From: JAOPZW01 sp963764585
GTDB lineage: Bacteria; Actinomycetota; Thermoleophilia; Solirubrobacterales; Solirubrobacteraceae
Direction: 5' to 3'
Assembly (NCBI GenBank): GCA_963764585.1
Contig: CAVXTB010000003.1
Span: forward strand, 558,001 to 622,000
Length of the DNA: 64,000 nt
Position 1 is the first letter of the stretch. Each line of letters begins with the position of its first letter. This document shows, in pieces, positions 42,395 through 52,180 of this stretch. The notes below the pieces were generated by a model that made no database searches, was not told where the DNA came from, and worked only from the letters and a program-made list of their open reading frames with translations. Made by a program: the position numbers and the translations under genes.

Positions 42395-42817
42395 ATGCTC
42401 CACGGACACAACCGCCTGACCCGGCTGATCGCCGCCGGCTTGGCGATCGCGGCGATCGCACCGGCGGCCTCTGTGCCCCAGCCGATCGATGGGCAGGGCC
42501 CGGGCCCGGTGGCAGTTTCGGTCTTACGCAGCGGGACCTGCTTCCGCCGGATCGGCGAGCGCCGGACCAGACCGGTGCCCAGGGCGGCACGCCGTATGGG
42601 CGGTACTCCGCGCTTTACGCGCTGTACGGCCCGTACGTCGGCGCCGACCGCGCCGCAATGGCCGATTAACCCGCAGCCGATCGGGCACGCGACGGCTACC
42701 GCCTCCGCCCGGTCGTCGGATGACGGCGGGCTCGGCGCCGGCATCTGGGTCGCCATCGGCGGCGCCGCGGCCGTCGCCGCCGCCGGACTCGGCCTCGCGG
42801 GCCAGAAGCCGCCTTAA
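42395..42817 (+). pseudogene. small secreted/anchored protein typical of Thermoleophilia, frameshifted
   Basis: ATG 42395, after AGGAGGGGCG, begins MLHGHNRLTRLIAAGLAIAA with a signal peptide. The middle, found in a second frame, reads GSFGLTQRDLLPPDRRAPDQ and resembles the DLRSPD.RD segment of a family of small proteins I associate with Solirubrobacterales. The original frame returns for GLGAGIWVAIGGAAAVAAAG, a C-terminal membrane helix. Two single-base shifts, near 42500 and 42668, are needed. Function is unknown. Confidence 0.55.
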
Positions 42818-43334
42818 AGCTCCACCACCACCGGCTCGCCGCCACAACACCCTGAGCCGCCACTCCGTGGGCGGACCCGCCGCCCGGCAGTGCCGGCCGG
42901 ACCACCACGCTGTGACCGCCGACCGCCCGGACGATTACCCGGCGATGATGGGCCGCGTAGCGGGTACAAAGACAGGCGTCTTGCCGGCGTTTATTGGGTG
43001 CCATCAACACGTCGCGCGTGGAGAGTGAGTAAGAAGCTCCCCCTCCGGGACTGCCAACGGGTCTCGCATTCACGCGCGGGTTGGCTGCGCGTGAGGACGT
43101 CGAGCACCACAACGCGCTCACGCTCGGTGACGGCCGTGCGGCTGGCGAACCGCTGGCCGTCCGAGGAGGACGGCTGGCCGCTGCCCCATGCTCGAATGAG
43201 CGGCAGCTGATGGTGGTAATCGACGAGTCGGGCGCTGGCGGCGGACAGGCTCCTGGGTGGCCGGCGAGGCGGCGCTGGCGCCGGGCGGTAGCGTGCTCAT
43301 GCAGATCACCAACGAGCATCGGGAGCAAGCCCGC
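42818..43334. other. no recognisable gene
   Basis: No frame in this stretch has a recognisable domain. The PEBP-like frame is open to 43257 and could start at ATG 43299 instead of 43335. I checked for a tRNA around 42960-43030 and found none. Confidence 0.45.
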
Positions 43335-43865
43335 ATGAGCCGCAATCCCTACGACGACCTGCCCGAGGTCGCGTCCTTCGACGTAACCAGCGATGACGTC
43401 CAGGACGGCCAGGAGCTTGCGCAGCCACAGCGCAGCGGCATCTTCGGCGCCGGTGGCGAGGACGTCTCGCCGCAGCTGTCCTGGCGGGGGTTCCCCGACG
43501 GGACCCGCAGCTTCGCGGTGACCGTCTACGACCCCGATGCGCCGACGGCCGCGGGCTTCTGGCACTGGGCCGTCGTCGACATCCCCGGCGACGTGACCGA
43601 GCTTGCCACCGGTGCCGGCGACGACGGCGGCGCGGCGCTTCCGCAGGGCGCGTTCCAACTGCGCAACGACGGAGGTATGGCGCGCTACATCGGCGCGGCG
43701 CCGCCGCCCGGTCACGGCAGGCACGACTATTACTTCGTGGTGCACGCGGTCGATGTCGAGTCGCTCGGGATCGGGCAAGATGCGAGCCCGGCCTTCCTGG
43801 GCTTCAGTCTCTTCGGTCACACTCTGGGCCGGGGCATGATCGTCGCCTGGTACGAGGCCGGCTAG
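43335..43865 (+). CDS. YbhB/YbcL-family (PEBP, Raf kinase inhibitor-like) protein
   Basis: This 176-residue protein belongs to the phosphatidylethanolamine-binding protein family. GGEDVSPQLSWRGFPDGTRS, then FAVTVYDPDAPTAAGFWHWA (about residues 36-75) hold the D-P-D-A-P and H-W ligand-pocket motifs. GHGRHDYYFVVHAVD is the second conserved block. There is no signal peptide from this start. The bacterial role is unclear; some members respond to stress. An upstream in-frame ATG at 43299 is possible. Confidence 0.88.
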   Translation: MSRNPYDDLPEVASFDVTSDDVQDGQELAQPQRSGIFGAGGEDVSPQLSWRGFPDGTRSFAVTVYDPDAPTAAGFWHWAVVDIPGDVTELATGAGDDGGAALPQGAFQLRNDGGMARYIGAAPPPGHGRHDYYFVVHAVDVESLGIGQDASPAFLGFSLFGHTLGRGMIVAWYEAG

Positions 43866-44086
43866 GCGCCAACCCTGACGCGGGCGTCGGCATAGTGGCT
43901 GACGCGGCGCTGCACCAGCGCGCTCGCCGAACACCGTCCGGATCGACTTCCTGAGCCCCTGACTCCGCGAACGCAGGAGCAAACCGGGCCCCAGACGCGG
44001 TGTCCGGCAGCCGGTTGTGCGAAGCGACCTCCTGGAGGAGACGGCCATCACGTCCCGGTCTCCCGTTGCCGGTCAGCCGCCGGCGT

Positions 44087-44452
44087 TCACTTCTCGGCAC
44101 GCGGCGGCCGTGTCACTTGGACGGACACGCTGACGATGGGAGAGATACCGCCGGCTTCCCAGTTCATACCGTCGAGTGTGTAGGTACGAGCCACGCGATC
44201 CGGATCGTCGGTGTCCGGTGGTGTCGTGCTGGTGATCTGCCCCGGTAGCCGCCACGCCCTCGCGAAGCGCTCGAATGTCGGTCCGTCCACCATGCCTGCC
44301 CACGTCCGGGAGGGCCGTGGGCCCGCGATGTGGTCGTCGGTCATCGTGAGGGTCGAGTTCTTGAGCTCGGGCGCAATCCATCCCAGGGAGCGCCCGTATT
44401 TCGGGTCCCCGTCGTATCGGACCGTGATGGTGATGTAGCGCGGGTCGACCAT
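44087..44452 (-). CDS. hypothetical protein
   Basis: From ATG 44452 the protein has 121 residues (MVDPRYITITVRYDGDPKYG). It has balanced composition, unlike the Arg-rich shadows around it, with alternating hydrophobic strands at both ends (ISPIVSVSVQVTR). I recognise no family. The frame is open upstream into the end of transposase copy 2, but that part is unrelated. It could be a passenger or a neighbour of the element. Confidence 0.45.
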   Translation of the reverse strand: MVDPRYITITVRYDGDPKYGRSLGWIAPELKNSTLTMTDDHIAGPRPSRTWAGMVDGPTFERFARAWRLPGQITSTTPPDTDDPDRVARTYTLDGMNWEAGGISPIVSVSVQVTRPPRAEK

Positions 44453-44689
44453 TGCTTGCACCGTCTTTCGCGCCAGCACTCCACCCTGAGCTTGGCCGCC
44501 TGCCACGTGTGACTCATCCGGGGAATGTCCTGATAGGCGGCACGGCTTTCCCGCAAGGCGTGTGTCTAATGCCGCCGGCTGCGTGGCGACCAGCGTTCCC
44601 CGCGACCTGTGTGCGGGAAGACTGCGTAGGCCGCCTCGCCTGAGGATGGTCGGTCGGCGAGCCGGCTCCGCGGCCTGGCTGCAAGCGGT

Positions 44690-45630
44690 CGCCTCGGGCC
44701 GTCTTAGGTCGAGGCCGCGGTGGGGTCGCTGTCGGTTGTGATGCCGGGACGTAGACGCGGAGGATGTGGTCGAGGTGGCGGCCGGCGGAGGAGCAGGAGC
44801 CGGTCGGGGCACTCGCGGCGGACGCTGCCGACCCAGCGCTCCAGGTGGGCGTTGGCGTTCGGGACGTGCACGAACCTACGGATGACCTTGATGTTCTCGG
44901 TCGCCAACAGGGCGTCGAAGGCGCGCGGGAACTTCGCGTCGCGGTCGTGGACAGAAACCGCACCCTCTACTCGGCGGTCGTCGAGCTGCATCGGCAGGTT
45001 GCGCGCTTGCTGCAGCGTCCAGCCGCTTTCTGGCTTGCTGGTGGAGGCGAGGTATTCGATCCGCTGGCTGCCGATCGAGAGCAAGACGAGCGTACAGGCG
45101 GCGCAGCCAGATCGTGTCGACCGTCAAGAAGTTGCAGGCCAGGATCGACAGACACGCGGCCTTAGGAAGCTGCCCCCCGATTGGCGGTCGCGCTGCGGCG
45201 CCGGCGACAGCCCAGCCTGAGCGAGGATGCTGCGGGCAGATGTCGCCGAGAGGGCGACGCCGAGCTTGCGCGGTTCACCCACGATCCGCAGACAGCCCCA
45301 GCTCGGGTTCTCGCGCGCGAGCCGCACGATCAGCTGGCGCGCCTGACCGCCGATTGGCGGGCGCCCTCTATGGCGGTGCGGGAACCAGGTGCGCCGCGGC
45401 AGCACCCGGCTCAGAGCCCCAAGCAGCACTCGGTCGTGAAACTCGAACCGCGGCTGTCCGACCTGCCGGCGAAGACCCGACAACTCGTGCCCGAATACGA
45501 GAGTCTCCAGCTCCTTCGCCCGGTCACTGCCCGAGGAGCACGACCAGCTCCAGCAGGCGGCAGGCGACGCTGTACAGGGCCGATACAGCCACGGCGACCT
45601 GCAAGGATGGGGACTCCACGCTGCCGCCGC
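44690..45630 (-). mobile_element. degenerate transposase (integrase-core type), copy 2
   Basis: Read leftwards through several frames, the minus strand gives a nearly complete rve-core transposase. RAKELETLVFGHELSGLRRQ and LARENPSWGCLRIVGEPRKL come first, then TVDTIWLRRLYA with the first Asp. HDRDAKFPRAFDALLATENI holds the second, and PNANAHLERWVGSVRRECPD the Glu. RQRPHRGLDLRRPEA is the C-terminal end. Several frameshifts are present, and the ETLLRWHRRLVARRW segment is deleted, so it is inactive. It is the same family as copy 1 at 41275. Ends and target duplications were not found. Confidence 0.75.
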
Positions 45631-45788
45631 CTCAGCAGCCCTCGCGTCCCACCCGATCGGGTTTGTGCACCACACCGCGGTCGGGCGAGCGGCCGCGCAT
45701 CGCGCGCGTAGGGGCCGCCGCCCGGGTTCAGCCGCTGACGGCGCGGAATTCCTTTCGCCGTCGGCCGCGCGGGGAGTAGGTTGGTCCC

Positions 45789-48700
45789 GTGGGACCAGAC
45801 GTCCCGGATCTCACTTCTCCGGACCTCCAGGCGCCTGCGGGCGGCCTCTCACGCGCCGTGGTTTCGCAAGGTTGCGATATCGCTAGCCTGCCGAACGCCC
45901 TCGCCGAGCGCGACCAGCTCGTCAGGAGCCTCGCGAGGCGGCGCGTCGCCGTCTTCTTGGATTACGACGGGACGCTGACTCCGATCGTCGAGCGGCCGGA
46001 GGACGCGGTCATCTCCGCGAGCATGCGGGAGGCGGTGCGGGCGCTCGCGGCGCGCTGCACGGTATGTGTCGTCACCGGTCGCGACCGCCGCGTCGTCCAG
46101 CAGCTGACAGGACTGGAAGACCTGCTCGTCGCGGGCAGCCACGGCTTCGACATCTGGAGCCCGGAGCTGGGCACGGTCGAGTACGGCGAGGGTGTTCGAT
46201 TCGACGAGCTCATCGAGCGGGTGACCGCCCGCCTGCATGAGCAGATCGGCTCGGTCGAAGGCGTCGTCATTGAGCCCAAGCGGAGCTCGGTCGCGGTCCA
46301 TTACCGGCTGGTCGCCGAGCACGAGCGGCCAAGGGTCGCCGGGGTCGTCGATGGCCTGCTCGCAGAGCATGCCGGCGAGCTGAAGGTCACGCCGGGGAAG
46401 ATGGTTCACGAGCTCCAGCCGGCGATCGACTGGGACAAGGGCAAGGCGGTGCTGCACCTCCTCGACGTGCTTGGGCTCGACGGCGACGACGTGGTTCCGC
46501 TCTACCTGGGCGACGACGTAACGGACGAGCATGCCTTCGAAACGCTTGCGTCACGCGGCATCGGCATCTTCGTCGGGGACCCGGCCGATCCCGAGCTCGG
46601 CGGGAGACGCACAGCGGCCGCGTTCGCGCTGCGCTCGCCGGAGGAGGTCGAGCGCTTCCTGCGCTGGCTCGCGCGCGAGGAGCCATCTCGCGACTTCGTG
46701 CTCGCCTACGACGGCTTCGAGCCTGCGCAGGAGGGCCTGCGGGAGACGCTGACGTCGACCGGCAACGGCTATTTCTGCACGCGCGGCTGCGCGGAGTGGG
46801 AGGACGACGACGGCACCCACTACCCCGGCACGTACGCGCACGGCGTCTACAACCGCAACACGACCGTGATGGGCATCCAGCCGGTGCCCAACGAGGATCT
46901 GGTCAACCTCCCGAACTGGCTCGTGCTCAAGCTGCGCATCGAGGGCGAAGAGCCCTTTTGCCTCGGCGAATTCGAGCTGCTCTCCTATCGCCACCGCTAC
47001 GACTTCCGCAACGGCCTCGTCGAGCGCGAGCTGCGCTTCCGTGATCGCGCCGGCCGCGAGACCAGCCTGCGGAGCCGCCGCTTCGTGAGCATGCACCGGA
47101 TGCACCAGGCGGCGCTCGCGTGGGACCTGACGCCGGAGAACTGGTCGGGGACGATCGAGATCGTCTCGGCGCTCGACGGTCGTGTCGTGAACAACGGTGT
47201 CGCCCGATACCGCCAGCTCGAGGGCCGCCACCTCGACCCGCAGGGCCCGCGGATCGGCGCCCCCGACGTGATCGCGCTCAAGGCGCGCACCCGCCAGTCG
47301 AGAATCGAGATGGCCGAGGCGGCCCGCACGCGCATCTATCGAGGCGCCGAGGAGCTGGACGTCGCTCGCAGCACCTACCAGACCGAGGACTATATCCAGC
47401 AGGTCCTCTCGCTCGAGGCGCACGCGGGCGTGACCGTGCGCGTGGAGAAGCTCGCCGCCCTGTACACATCCAGGGACCGCGGGATCAGCGAGCCGCTGGA
47501 GTCAGCGATCAAGAGCGTGCGCCGCTACTCGACCTTCGACGATGCGCTCGACGGCCACGCGGGGGCGTGGGACGAGCTCTGGGAGGTCTGCGACCCGCGG
47601 CTTCCCAGCGAGGAGCGCGTGCAGTTCCTGCTGCGCTTCCACGCCAGCCACCTCCTGCAGGTGTGCTCGCGTCTGACCACCCATCACGACGCCGGCGTGC
47701 TGGCGCGCGGCCTCAACGGCGAGGCGTATCGCGGCCACGTCTTCTGGGACGAGCTCTTCGTCTACCCCTTCCTCACGCTCCGCCTGCCGCTGATCTCCCG
47801 CGGGCTGCTCCTGTACCGCTACCGGCGGATCGCCGAGGCGCGGCACGCGGCGAGCCGGCTCGGCTACCGGGGGGCCATGTACCCCTGGCAGAGCGGCAGC
47901 GACGGCGAAGAGCAGACGCCCACCATCCACCTCAACCCGCTGTCGGGGCGATGGGACACGGACCTCAGCCGCAACCAGCGCCACGTCGGGGCGGCGATCT
48001 TCTACGCAACCTGGCAGTACCACCAGGCGACGAACGAACACGACTTCCTACGCGACTGCGGCGCCGAGATGATGCTGGAGATCGCCCGCTTCTGGGCTTC
48101 CATCGCGCACTTCAATCCAAAGAGCGAGCGCTGGGAGATCCATGGCGTGATGGGCCCGGACGAGTTCCACGAGAAGTACCCGGGCGCCACTGAGGGCGGC
48201 CTGCGCAACAACGCGTACACGAACGTCATGGTGGCCTGGATTTGCGAGACGGCGCAGAAGGTGCTCGATCTGCTGCCCGCGAGCCGCCGGGACGCGCTCG
48301 TGGCGAGGATCGGCCTGACCGCGGAGGAGATCCGGACGTGGCAGGACATGAGCCGCCGGATGTTTGTGCCGTTTCACGCGGACGGCGTGATCAGTCAGTT
48401 CGAGGGTTACGAGGACCTGGAGGAGCTCGACTGGGACGCGCTGCGAGCCCAGCACGGCAACATCCAGCGCCTCGACCGGATCCTGCGGGCCGAGGGGCGC
48501 GATCCCAATCGCTACAAGGCCGCCAAGCAGGCCGACACGGTGATGCTGTTCTACCTGTTCTCGGATGCCGAGCTGACGCGGCTGTTCCGGCAGCTCGGCT
48601 ACGAGCTGTCGGCCGACATCACGCGCCGGACGATCGAGTACTACGACAGGCGCTGTTCGCACGGGTCCACGTTGAGCCTGATCGTCTACGCCGGGGTCCT

Positions 48701-49100
48701 TGCGGGCATTGATCCCGAGAGCTCGTGGCAGCGGTTCCTCGCCGCGCTGGACAGCGACATCACCGACATCCAGGGGGGGACGACGTCTGAGGGCATCCAC
48801 ACGGGGGTGATGGCGGGGACGCTGGACCTCATCCAGCGGATCTACCTGGGCGCGGAGATCCGCGATGGGGTCCTGTTCTTCGCGCCGAGGTTGCTCGAGC
48901 GCTTGCACGGCCTCTCCCTGCCGATGCAGTTGCGCGGCACGCCGATCAGAGTCCGGATCGATGGGACGGACCTCACGGTCGAGGCCTTGAGGGACGGCTT
49001 CAGCGGCCCAGTGATGGTCGGCGTTGGCGATGACGTCCGCGAGCTCGGCGCCGGCGATCGGTGGACGGTCACGGTGCGGCCGCGGGCCTCCGTCGCGTAG
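45789..49100 (+). CDS. trehalose-6-phosphate phosphatase / GH65 phosphorylase fusion
   Basis: This 1103-residue cytoplasmic protein starts with GTG at 45789; later starts are possible. Residues 45-275 form an OtsB-type HAD phosphatase with VFLDYDGTLTPI (nucleophile Asp near 58), VVTGRDRR and YLGDDVTDEHAF. Residues 300 onward form a GH65 phosphorylase with TYAHGVYNRNTT, GHVFWDELFVYPFL (about 650-663) and the general-acid Glu in GVMGPDEFHEKYPG (about 790). It could remove phosphate from trehalose-6-phosphate and phosphorolyse the resulting disaccharide to beta-glucose-1-phosphate. The next gene, a beta-phosphoglucomutase-like HAD, starts at its stop (TAGTG), completing the route to glucose-6-phosphate. 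GH65 specificity (trehalose, maltose or kojibiose) is unproven. Confidence 0.9.
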   Translation: MGPDVPDLTSPDLQAPAGGLSRAVVSQGCDIASLPNALAERDQLVRSLARRRVAVFLDYDGTLTPIVERPEDAVISASMREAVRALAARCTVCVVTGRDRRVVQQLTGLEDLLVAGSHGFDIWSPELGTVEYGEGVRFDELIERVTARLHEQIGSVEGVVIEPKRSSVAVHYRLVAEHERPRVAGVVDGLLAEHAGELKVTPGKMVHELQPAIDWDKGKAVLHLLDVLGLDGDDVVPLYLGDDVTDEHAFETLASRGIGIFVGDPADPELGGRRTAAAFALRSPEEVERFLRWLAREEPSRDFVLAYDGFEPAQEGLRETLTSTGNGYFCTRGCAEWEDDDGTHYPGTYAHGVYNRNTTVMGIQPVPNEDLVNLPNWLVLKLRIEGEEPFCLGEFELLSYRHRYDFRNGLVERELRFRDRAGRETSLRSRRFVSMHRMHQAALAWDLTPENWSGTIEIVSALDGRVVNNGVARYRQLEGRHLDPQGPRIGAPDVIALKARTRQSRIEMAEAARTRIYRGAEELDVARSTYQTEDYIQQVLSLEAHAGVTVRVEKLAALYTSRDRGISEPLESAIKSVRRYSTFDDALDGHAGAWDELWEVCDPRLPSEERVQFLLRFHASHLLQVCSRLTTHHDAGVLARGLNGEAYRGHVFWDELFVYPFLTLRLPLISRGLLLYRYRRIAEARHAASRLGYRGAMYPWQSGSDGEEQTPTIHLNPLSGRWDTDLSRNQRHVGAAIFYATWQYHQATNEHDFLRDCGAEMMLEIARFWASIAHFNPKSERWEIHGVMGPDEFHEKYPGATEGGLRNNAYTNVMVAWICETAQKVLDLLPASRRDALVARIGLTAEEIRTWQDMSRRMFVPFHADGVISQFEGYEDLEELDWDALRAQHGNIQRLDRILRAEGRDPNRYKAAKQADTVMLFYLFSDAELTRLFRQLGYELSADITRRTIEYYDRRCSHGSTLSLIVYAGVLAGIDPESSWQRFLAALDSDITDIQGGTTSEGIHTGVMAGTLDLIQRIYLGAEIRDGVLFFAPRLLERLHGLSLPMQLRGTPIRVRIDGTDLTVEALRDGFSGPVMVGVGDDVRELGAGDRWTVTVRPRASVA

Positions 49101-49906
49101 TGTCGACCGGCTTCAGCGCAGCCATCTTCGACGTCGACGGCGTCCTGGTCGACTCGCCGCACGAGCGCGCCTGGCGCGAGACGATGCAGGAGCTGATGGA
49201 GACGAGCTGGAGCGACATCCGCTCGAGCACCAGCTACACGCCCGAGCGGTTCACCTCGGGCGTCTACCAGGAGGTCGTGGCCGGCAAGCCGCGCTCGAGC
49301 GGCGCGCGCGCCGCGCTCGACTACTTCGGTGTGCCGGACGCCGAGCGCAGGGCGGAGGCCTATGGCGAGCGCAAGCAGCAGCGGGTGCTGGCGCTGATCA
49401 CGGCAGGGGAGTTCACGGCGTTCCCGGACGCGCTGCGCCTCGTGCTCGCGGTCGCCGATCGCGGGCTGCGCTTGGCAGCGGCGTCCTCTTCGAAGAACGC
49501 GGGCCTGATGCTCCGCCGGATCCGGCTCGACACGTGGGCCGAAGAGCAGGGGCTCGGCCAGGCGGCGCTGACGCGAGGGCCCACGCTGCGGGACGCCTTC
49601 GACGTGGACATCTCCGGCAGGGACTTCGCGCGCGGCAAGCCCGACCCCGAGATCTTCACGACGGCCGCACAGGAGCTGGGCCTCCCGCCGCGGGAGTGCT
49701 TCGTGGTCGAGGACGCGATCGTGGGCATCCGGGCCGCCCGGGCGGGCGGCATGCCCGCGCTCGCGGTGGCGCGGGGCGACGATGCCGAGGCGCTTGCGGC
49801 CGCGGGGGCCGACCTCGTCGTGACGACGCTTGACGACGTCGACCTCGGTGTGCTTGCGCAGGGCAGGCTCACGGCCGGCCCGGCCCGGCGGCGCGGATTG
49901 CGATAG
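49100..49906 (+). CDS. beta-phosphoglucomutase-like HAD hydrolase
   Basis: From GTG 49100 the protein has 268 residues. Motif I is AAIFDVDGVLVDSPHERAW with nucleophile Asp11 and Asp13, the second Asp being typical of phosphatases and mutases. AAASSSKNAG is motif II and RGKPDPEIFTTAAQELGLPP motif III. CFVVEDAIVGIRAARAGGMP closes the site. The cap domain is alpha-helical. Coupling to the GH65 phosphorylase fusion points to conversion of beta-glucose-1-phosphate to glucose-6-phosphate, as in maltose phosphorylase operons. Confidence 0.88.
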   Translation: MSTGFSAAIFDVDGVLVDSPHERAWRETMQELMETSWSDIRSSTSYTPERFTSGVYQEVVAGKPRSSGARAALDYFGVPDAERRAEAYGERKQQRVLALITAGEFTAFPDALRLVLAVADRGLRLAAASSSKNAGLMLRRIRLDTWAEEQGLGQAALTRGPTLRDAFDVDISGRDFARGKPDPEIFTTAAQELGLPPRECFVVEDAIVGIRAARAGGMPALAVARGDDAEALAAAGADLVVTTLDDVDLGVLAQGRLTAGPARRRGLR

Positions 49907-49958
49907 AACCAGCACGCCGGAGTCCGAGGACGCCGACCCGCCGGAGAGAGGAGCGCCG

Positions 49959-50393
49959 ATGCGAACCCGTGTCGAGATGTCTCGAAGCGTGCTGGAGGCA
50001 TTTGCCAGCGGCAGCTTCGACGTGTACGACGAGGTGATCGCCCCGGACTTCGTCGACCACGATCCGCAGAACCCGTTTGCCTCCGAGCAGCGCGGGCCGC
50101 AGCTGATGCGCGCCACCGCGGTCCTGTTCCGCACCGCGTTCCCGGACCTCGTGGTCGGCATCGACGACCAGTACGAGGCCGGCGACGTCGTCATCACCCG
50201 CTGGACGGCCACCGGGACGCAGACCGGGGGATTCCCGGGGCTGCCTCCGACCCGCGGGCGCGCGACGGTCAGCGGCGTGCAGATCGATCGCTTCGAGGAC
50301 GACAGGATCGCCGAGAGCTGGCGCTACTGGGACACCCTGGGCATGCTCCAGCAGCTCGGCGCGGTCCCCACGCCGCGCGCGCCGGCCCCTTAG
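49959..50393 (+). CDS. SnoaL-like / ester cyclase family protein
   Basis: This 144-residue protein starts at ATG 49959 after GAGAGAGGAGCGCC. It has a SnoaL-like alpha+beta barrel with YDEVIAPDFVDHDPQNPF, FRTAFPDLVVGIDDQYEAGD and VVITRWTATGTQTGGFPGLP, then RIAESWRYWDTLGMLQQLG at the end. The family includes polyketide cyclases, but most members like this one are of unknown role. It follows the phosphoglucomutase-like gene by 52 bases and may be in the same transcript. Confidence 0.85.
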   Translation: MRTRVEMSRSVLEAFASGSFDVYDEVIAPDFVDHDPQNPFASEQRGPQLMRATAVLFRTAFPDLVVGIDDQYEAGDVVITRWTATGTQTGGFPGLPPTRGRATVSGVQIDRFEDDRIAESWRYWDTLGMLQQLGAVPTPRAPAP

Positions 50394-50636
50394 CCTCGAA
50401 TCCACCGATTGGCATTGGTGGATTGGGTGAGTCGGGCCGATCGGGTGCGACCGGGGCTCTGTCCTCCCCGGCGGCGCGTTCACGACCGCGGAGACCGTCG
50501 CCTCCCGCGCCGACTTCCCGGTACTGGCCGCCGGCGGCGCCATCGCCGTGGTCGTCTGGCTCGATGGCGGCCGGCTGATGGCCGCAGCTCACGCCCAGAC
50601 CTGAACAGAGATCCGCCGCGCGGGCTCGGGCACGGC

Positions 50637-51767
50637 CTACCGCCGCAGGTGCCCGATGCGCTGATCGAGCAGGGCGAGCACATCGTCCACGACATCCTCG
50701 ACGGGGCGATCGGTGCGCAACGTCAGATGCGCCTGCGGCGCAACCTCGTCGAGCGGCTCCCAGCGCTCGTAATCGCCGGCGCCGCGCCGCGCCCGCACCG
50801 GCGCCGGGGCGACGCACTCGACGAAGAGTGAGGGTGCCGTGCCGGCGAGCGCGGAGGCGAACGCGTCACGGGCCGCGCGCCGGCAGAACCTCCCGTCGGC
50901 GATGACACCTCCGCGCGCGGCAACCTGCCGTGCGGAGCGCCGGCCGAGCTCCGCAGAGGTGAGCTCGTCGACCTTCGCCGTGTCGAGGTGCTCGAGCGCC
51001 GAGCGCTCGATGCGCCTGCGCGTGACATCCGCGCTCAGGTGCGCGAGCCGGGAGAGAAACGAGAGCTCTTCCGCCAGGCGCGTCTTGCCGCCGCCCGCGA
51101 CGCCGCATACGACGATGACCAGCGGCATCCGGGCCTGCCAGGCAAACCGCTGGGCGAGCGACAGGAGGTCGCGGGCCCGCGCGCTGTGGTGGCCATGCGC
51201 TGCGCTCGTGGCCGGAGCCTCTGCCGCACGCACCACCTCGACCTTCGCGAGCAGCAGCGCACGAGAGGCCCCGTAGAATGCGATCAGTGCGTCGTCGCCC
51301 GGGTCTCCGCCGGCATCGCGGTAGCCGCGCACGAGCGCCCGGGCGTAGCGGTCGCCGCCACGCGCTACGAGATCCATGACCAGACAGGCGAGGTCGTCGG
51401 CGACGTCAAGCTCACGCGGGCCCTCGCCGCGGCCCACGAACTCCACGCCGGCGTCGACGAACATCACGTGCTCGGCGCTCAGGTCGCCGTGCACGACCCG
51501 TGTCCGCCCGCGGCGCGCGCGGGCGTTCAGCGTCCCGGCGCGAGCAACGACGAACGCATGCGCAAAGCGCTCGAGGGCGAGCACCCGCTCGACCTCGGCG
51601 CGCTGCTCCACGAGGGCCAGCAGCTCGTGGAAGCGCTCGGTCAGGCGGCGCTCGACCGCCAATGCCGGCAGGCCGACGGGCGCCGCACCCGGCGCGTGCG
51701 CATGAAGCCCGGCCAGCGCGCGTCCCACGGCGTGCGCGTCTGCGCGCGCCAGCTCGCCGCGCTCCAA
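50637..51767 (-). CDS. phosphotransferase/AAA-kinase two-domain protein, 5' truncated
   Basis: From TTG 51767 the protein has 376 residues. The N-terminal part is the end of an aminoglycoside phosphotransferase-like domain (RRGRTRVVHGDLSAEHVMFV with the HGD.s..h catalytic loop). The C-terminal part is a P-loop kinase with CGVAGGGKTRLAEEL near residue 228. Proteins of this layout are usually about 500 residues, and a stop lies just before the TTG, so about 130 N-terminal residues are missing. A frequent partner loop, the Asp after the phosphotransferase HGD, reads VEFVGRGEGPRELDVADDLA and seems altered. Activity of the first domain is doubtful. Confidence 0.7.
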   Translation of the reverse strand: MERGELARADAHAVGRALAGLHAHAPGAAPVGLPALAVERRLTERFHELLALVEQRAEVERVLALERFAHAFVVARAGTLNARARRGRTRVVHGDLSAEHVMFVDAGVEFVGRGEGPRELDVADDLACLVMDLVARGGDRYARALVRGYRDAGGDPGDDALIAFYGASRALLLAKVEVVRAAEAPATSAAHGHHSARARDLLSLAQRFAWQARMPLVIVVCGVAGGGKTRLAEELSFLSRLAHLSADVTRRRIERSALEHLDTAKVDELTSAELGRRSARQVAARGGVIADGRFCRRAARDAFASALAGTAPSLFVECVAPAPVRARRGAGDYERWEPLDEVAPQAHLTLRTDRPVEDVVDDVLALLDQRIGHLRR

Positions 51768-51914
51768 CTTCGCGCTTAGACCGTGCGTGGTGATTACTGG
51801 TCCTCCTAGCAGGCCGGCTCCGTTTGCGCGAACCGTCGCGCACTCCTTCGGGTGTCCGGGCGATCGACGCTAGATCTCGCCGCTGCCTCGGTCCGATCCA
51901 CGGGAAGCGCTACG

Positions 51915-52180
51915 ACAACCTCGAGGACGGGCCGCTGACGCGCCTATGCGGCGAGGTCTTCGGCTTCGTCTTTCAGTGCTTCAACCTCCTCCCAACCCTG
52001 ACCCGGCAGCGGAGAACGTCCTGCTGCGCGCCCTCGTTGCAGGTCATCGGCCAGCCCGCCATGCGCCACGCGTCGAGGCGCTGCTCGGCTTGGTTGGGCT
52101 CACCAAGAGGGCAGGCCGCTGGCCGCCGAGATGACCGGTAGTGAGCAGCAGCGCGTGGCGATCGCGCGGGGGTGTCGTGG
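51915..52180 (+). pseudogene. remnant of a LolD/MacB-type ABC ATPase
   Basis: Pieces in two or more plus-strand frames read LTRLCGEVFGFVFQCFNLLP and TLT, then AENVLLRALVAGHRP and GSEQQRVAIARGC. This is the Q-loop to signature part of a LolD/MacB-like ATPase (..vGFVFQ.FNLLptLta.eNv.lp... and SGGeQQRvAIARal). The signature SGG is degraded to TGS. Walker A and B regions are missing. The rest up to 52398 shows nothing I recognise. Confidence 0.65.

Noticed and set aside
42940..43040. possible tRNA in the space before the PEBP gene
   Set aside because: No acceptor stem pairing and no TTCGA-type T-loop in a proper context were found.
47120..48193. 357-codon frame inside the OtsB-GH65 gene
   Set aside because: Arg/Pro/Gly-rich alternate frame with no domain; GH65 motifs are continuous in the main frame.
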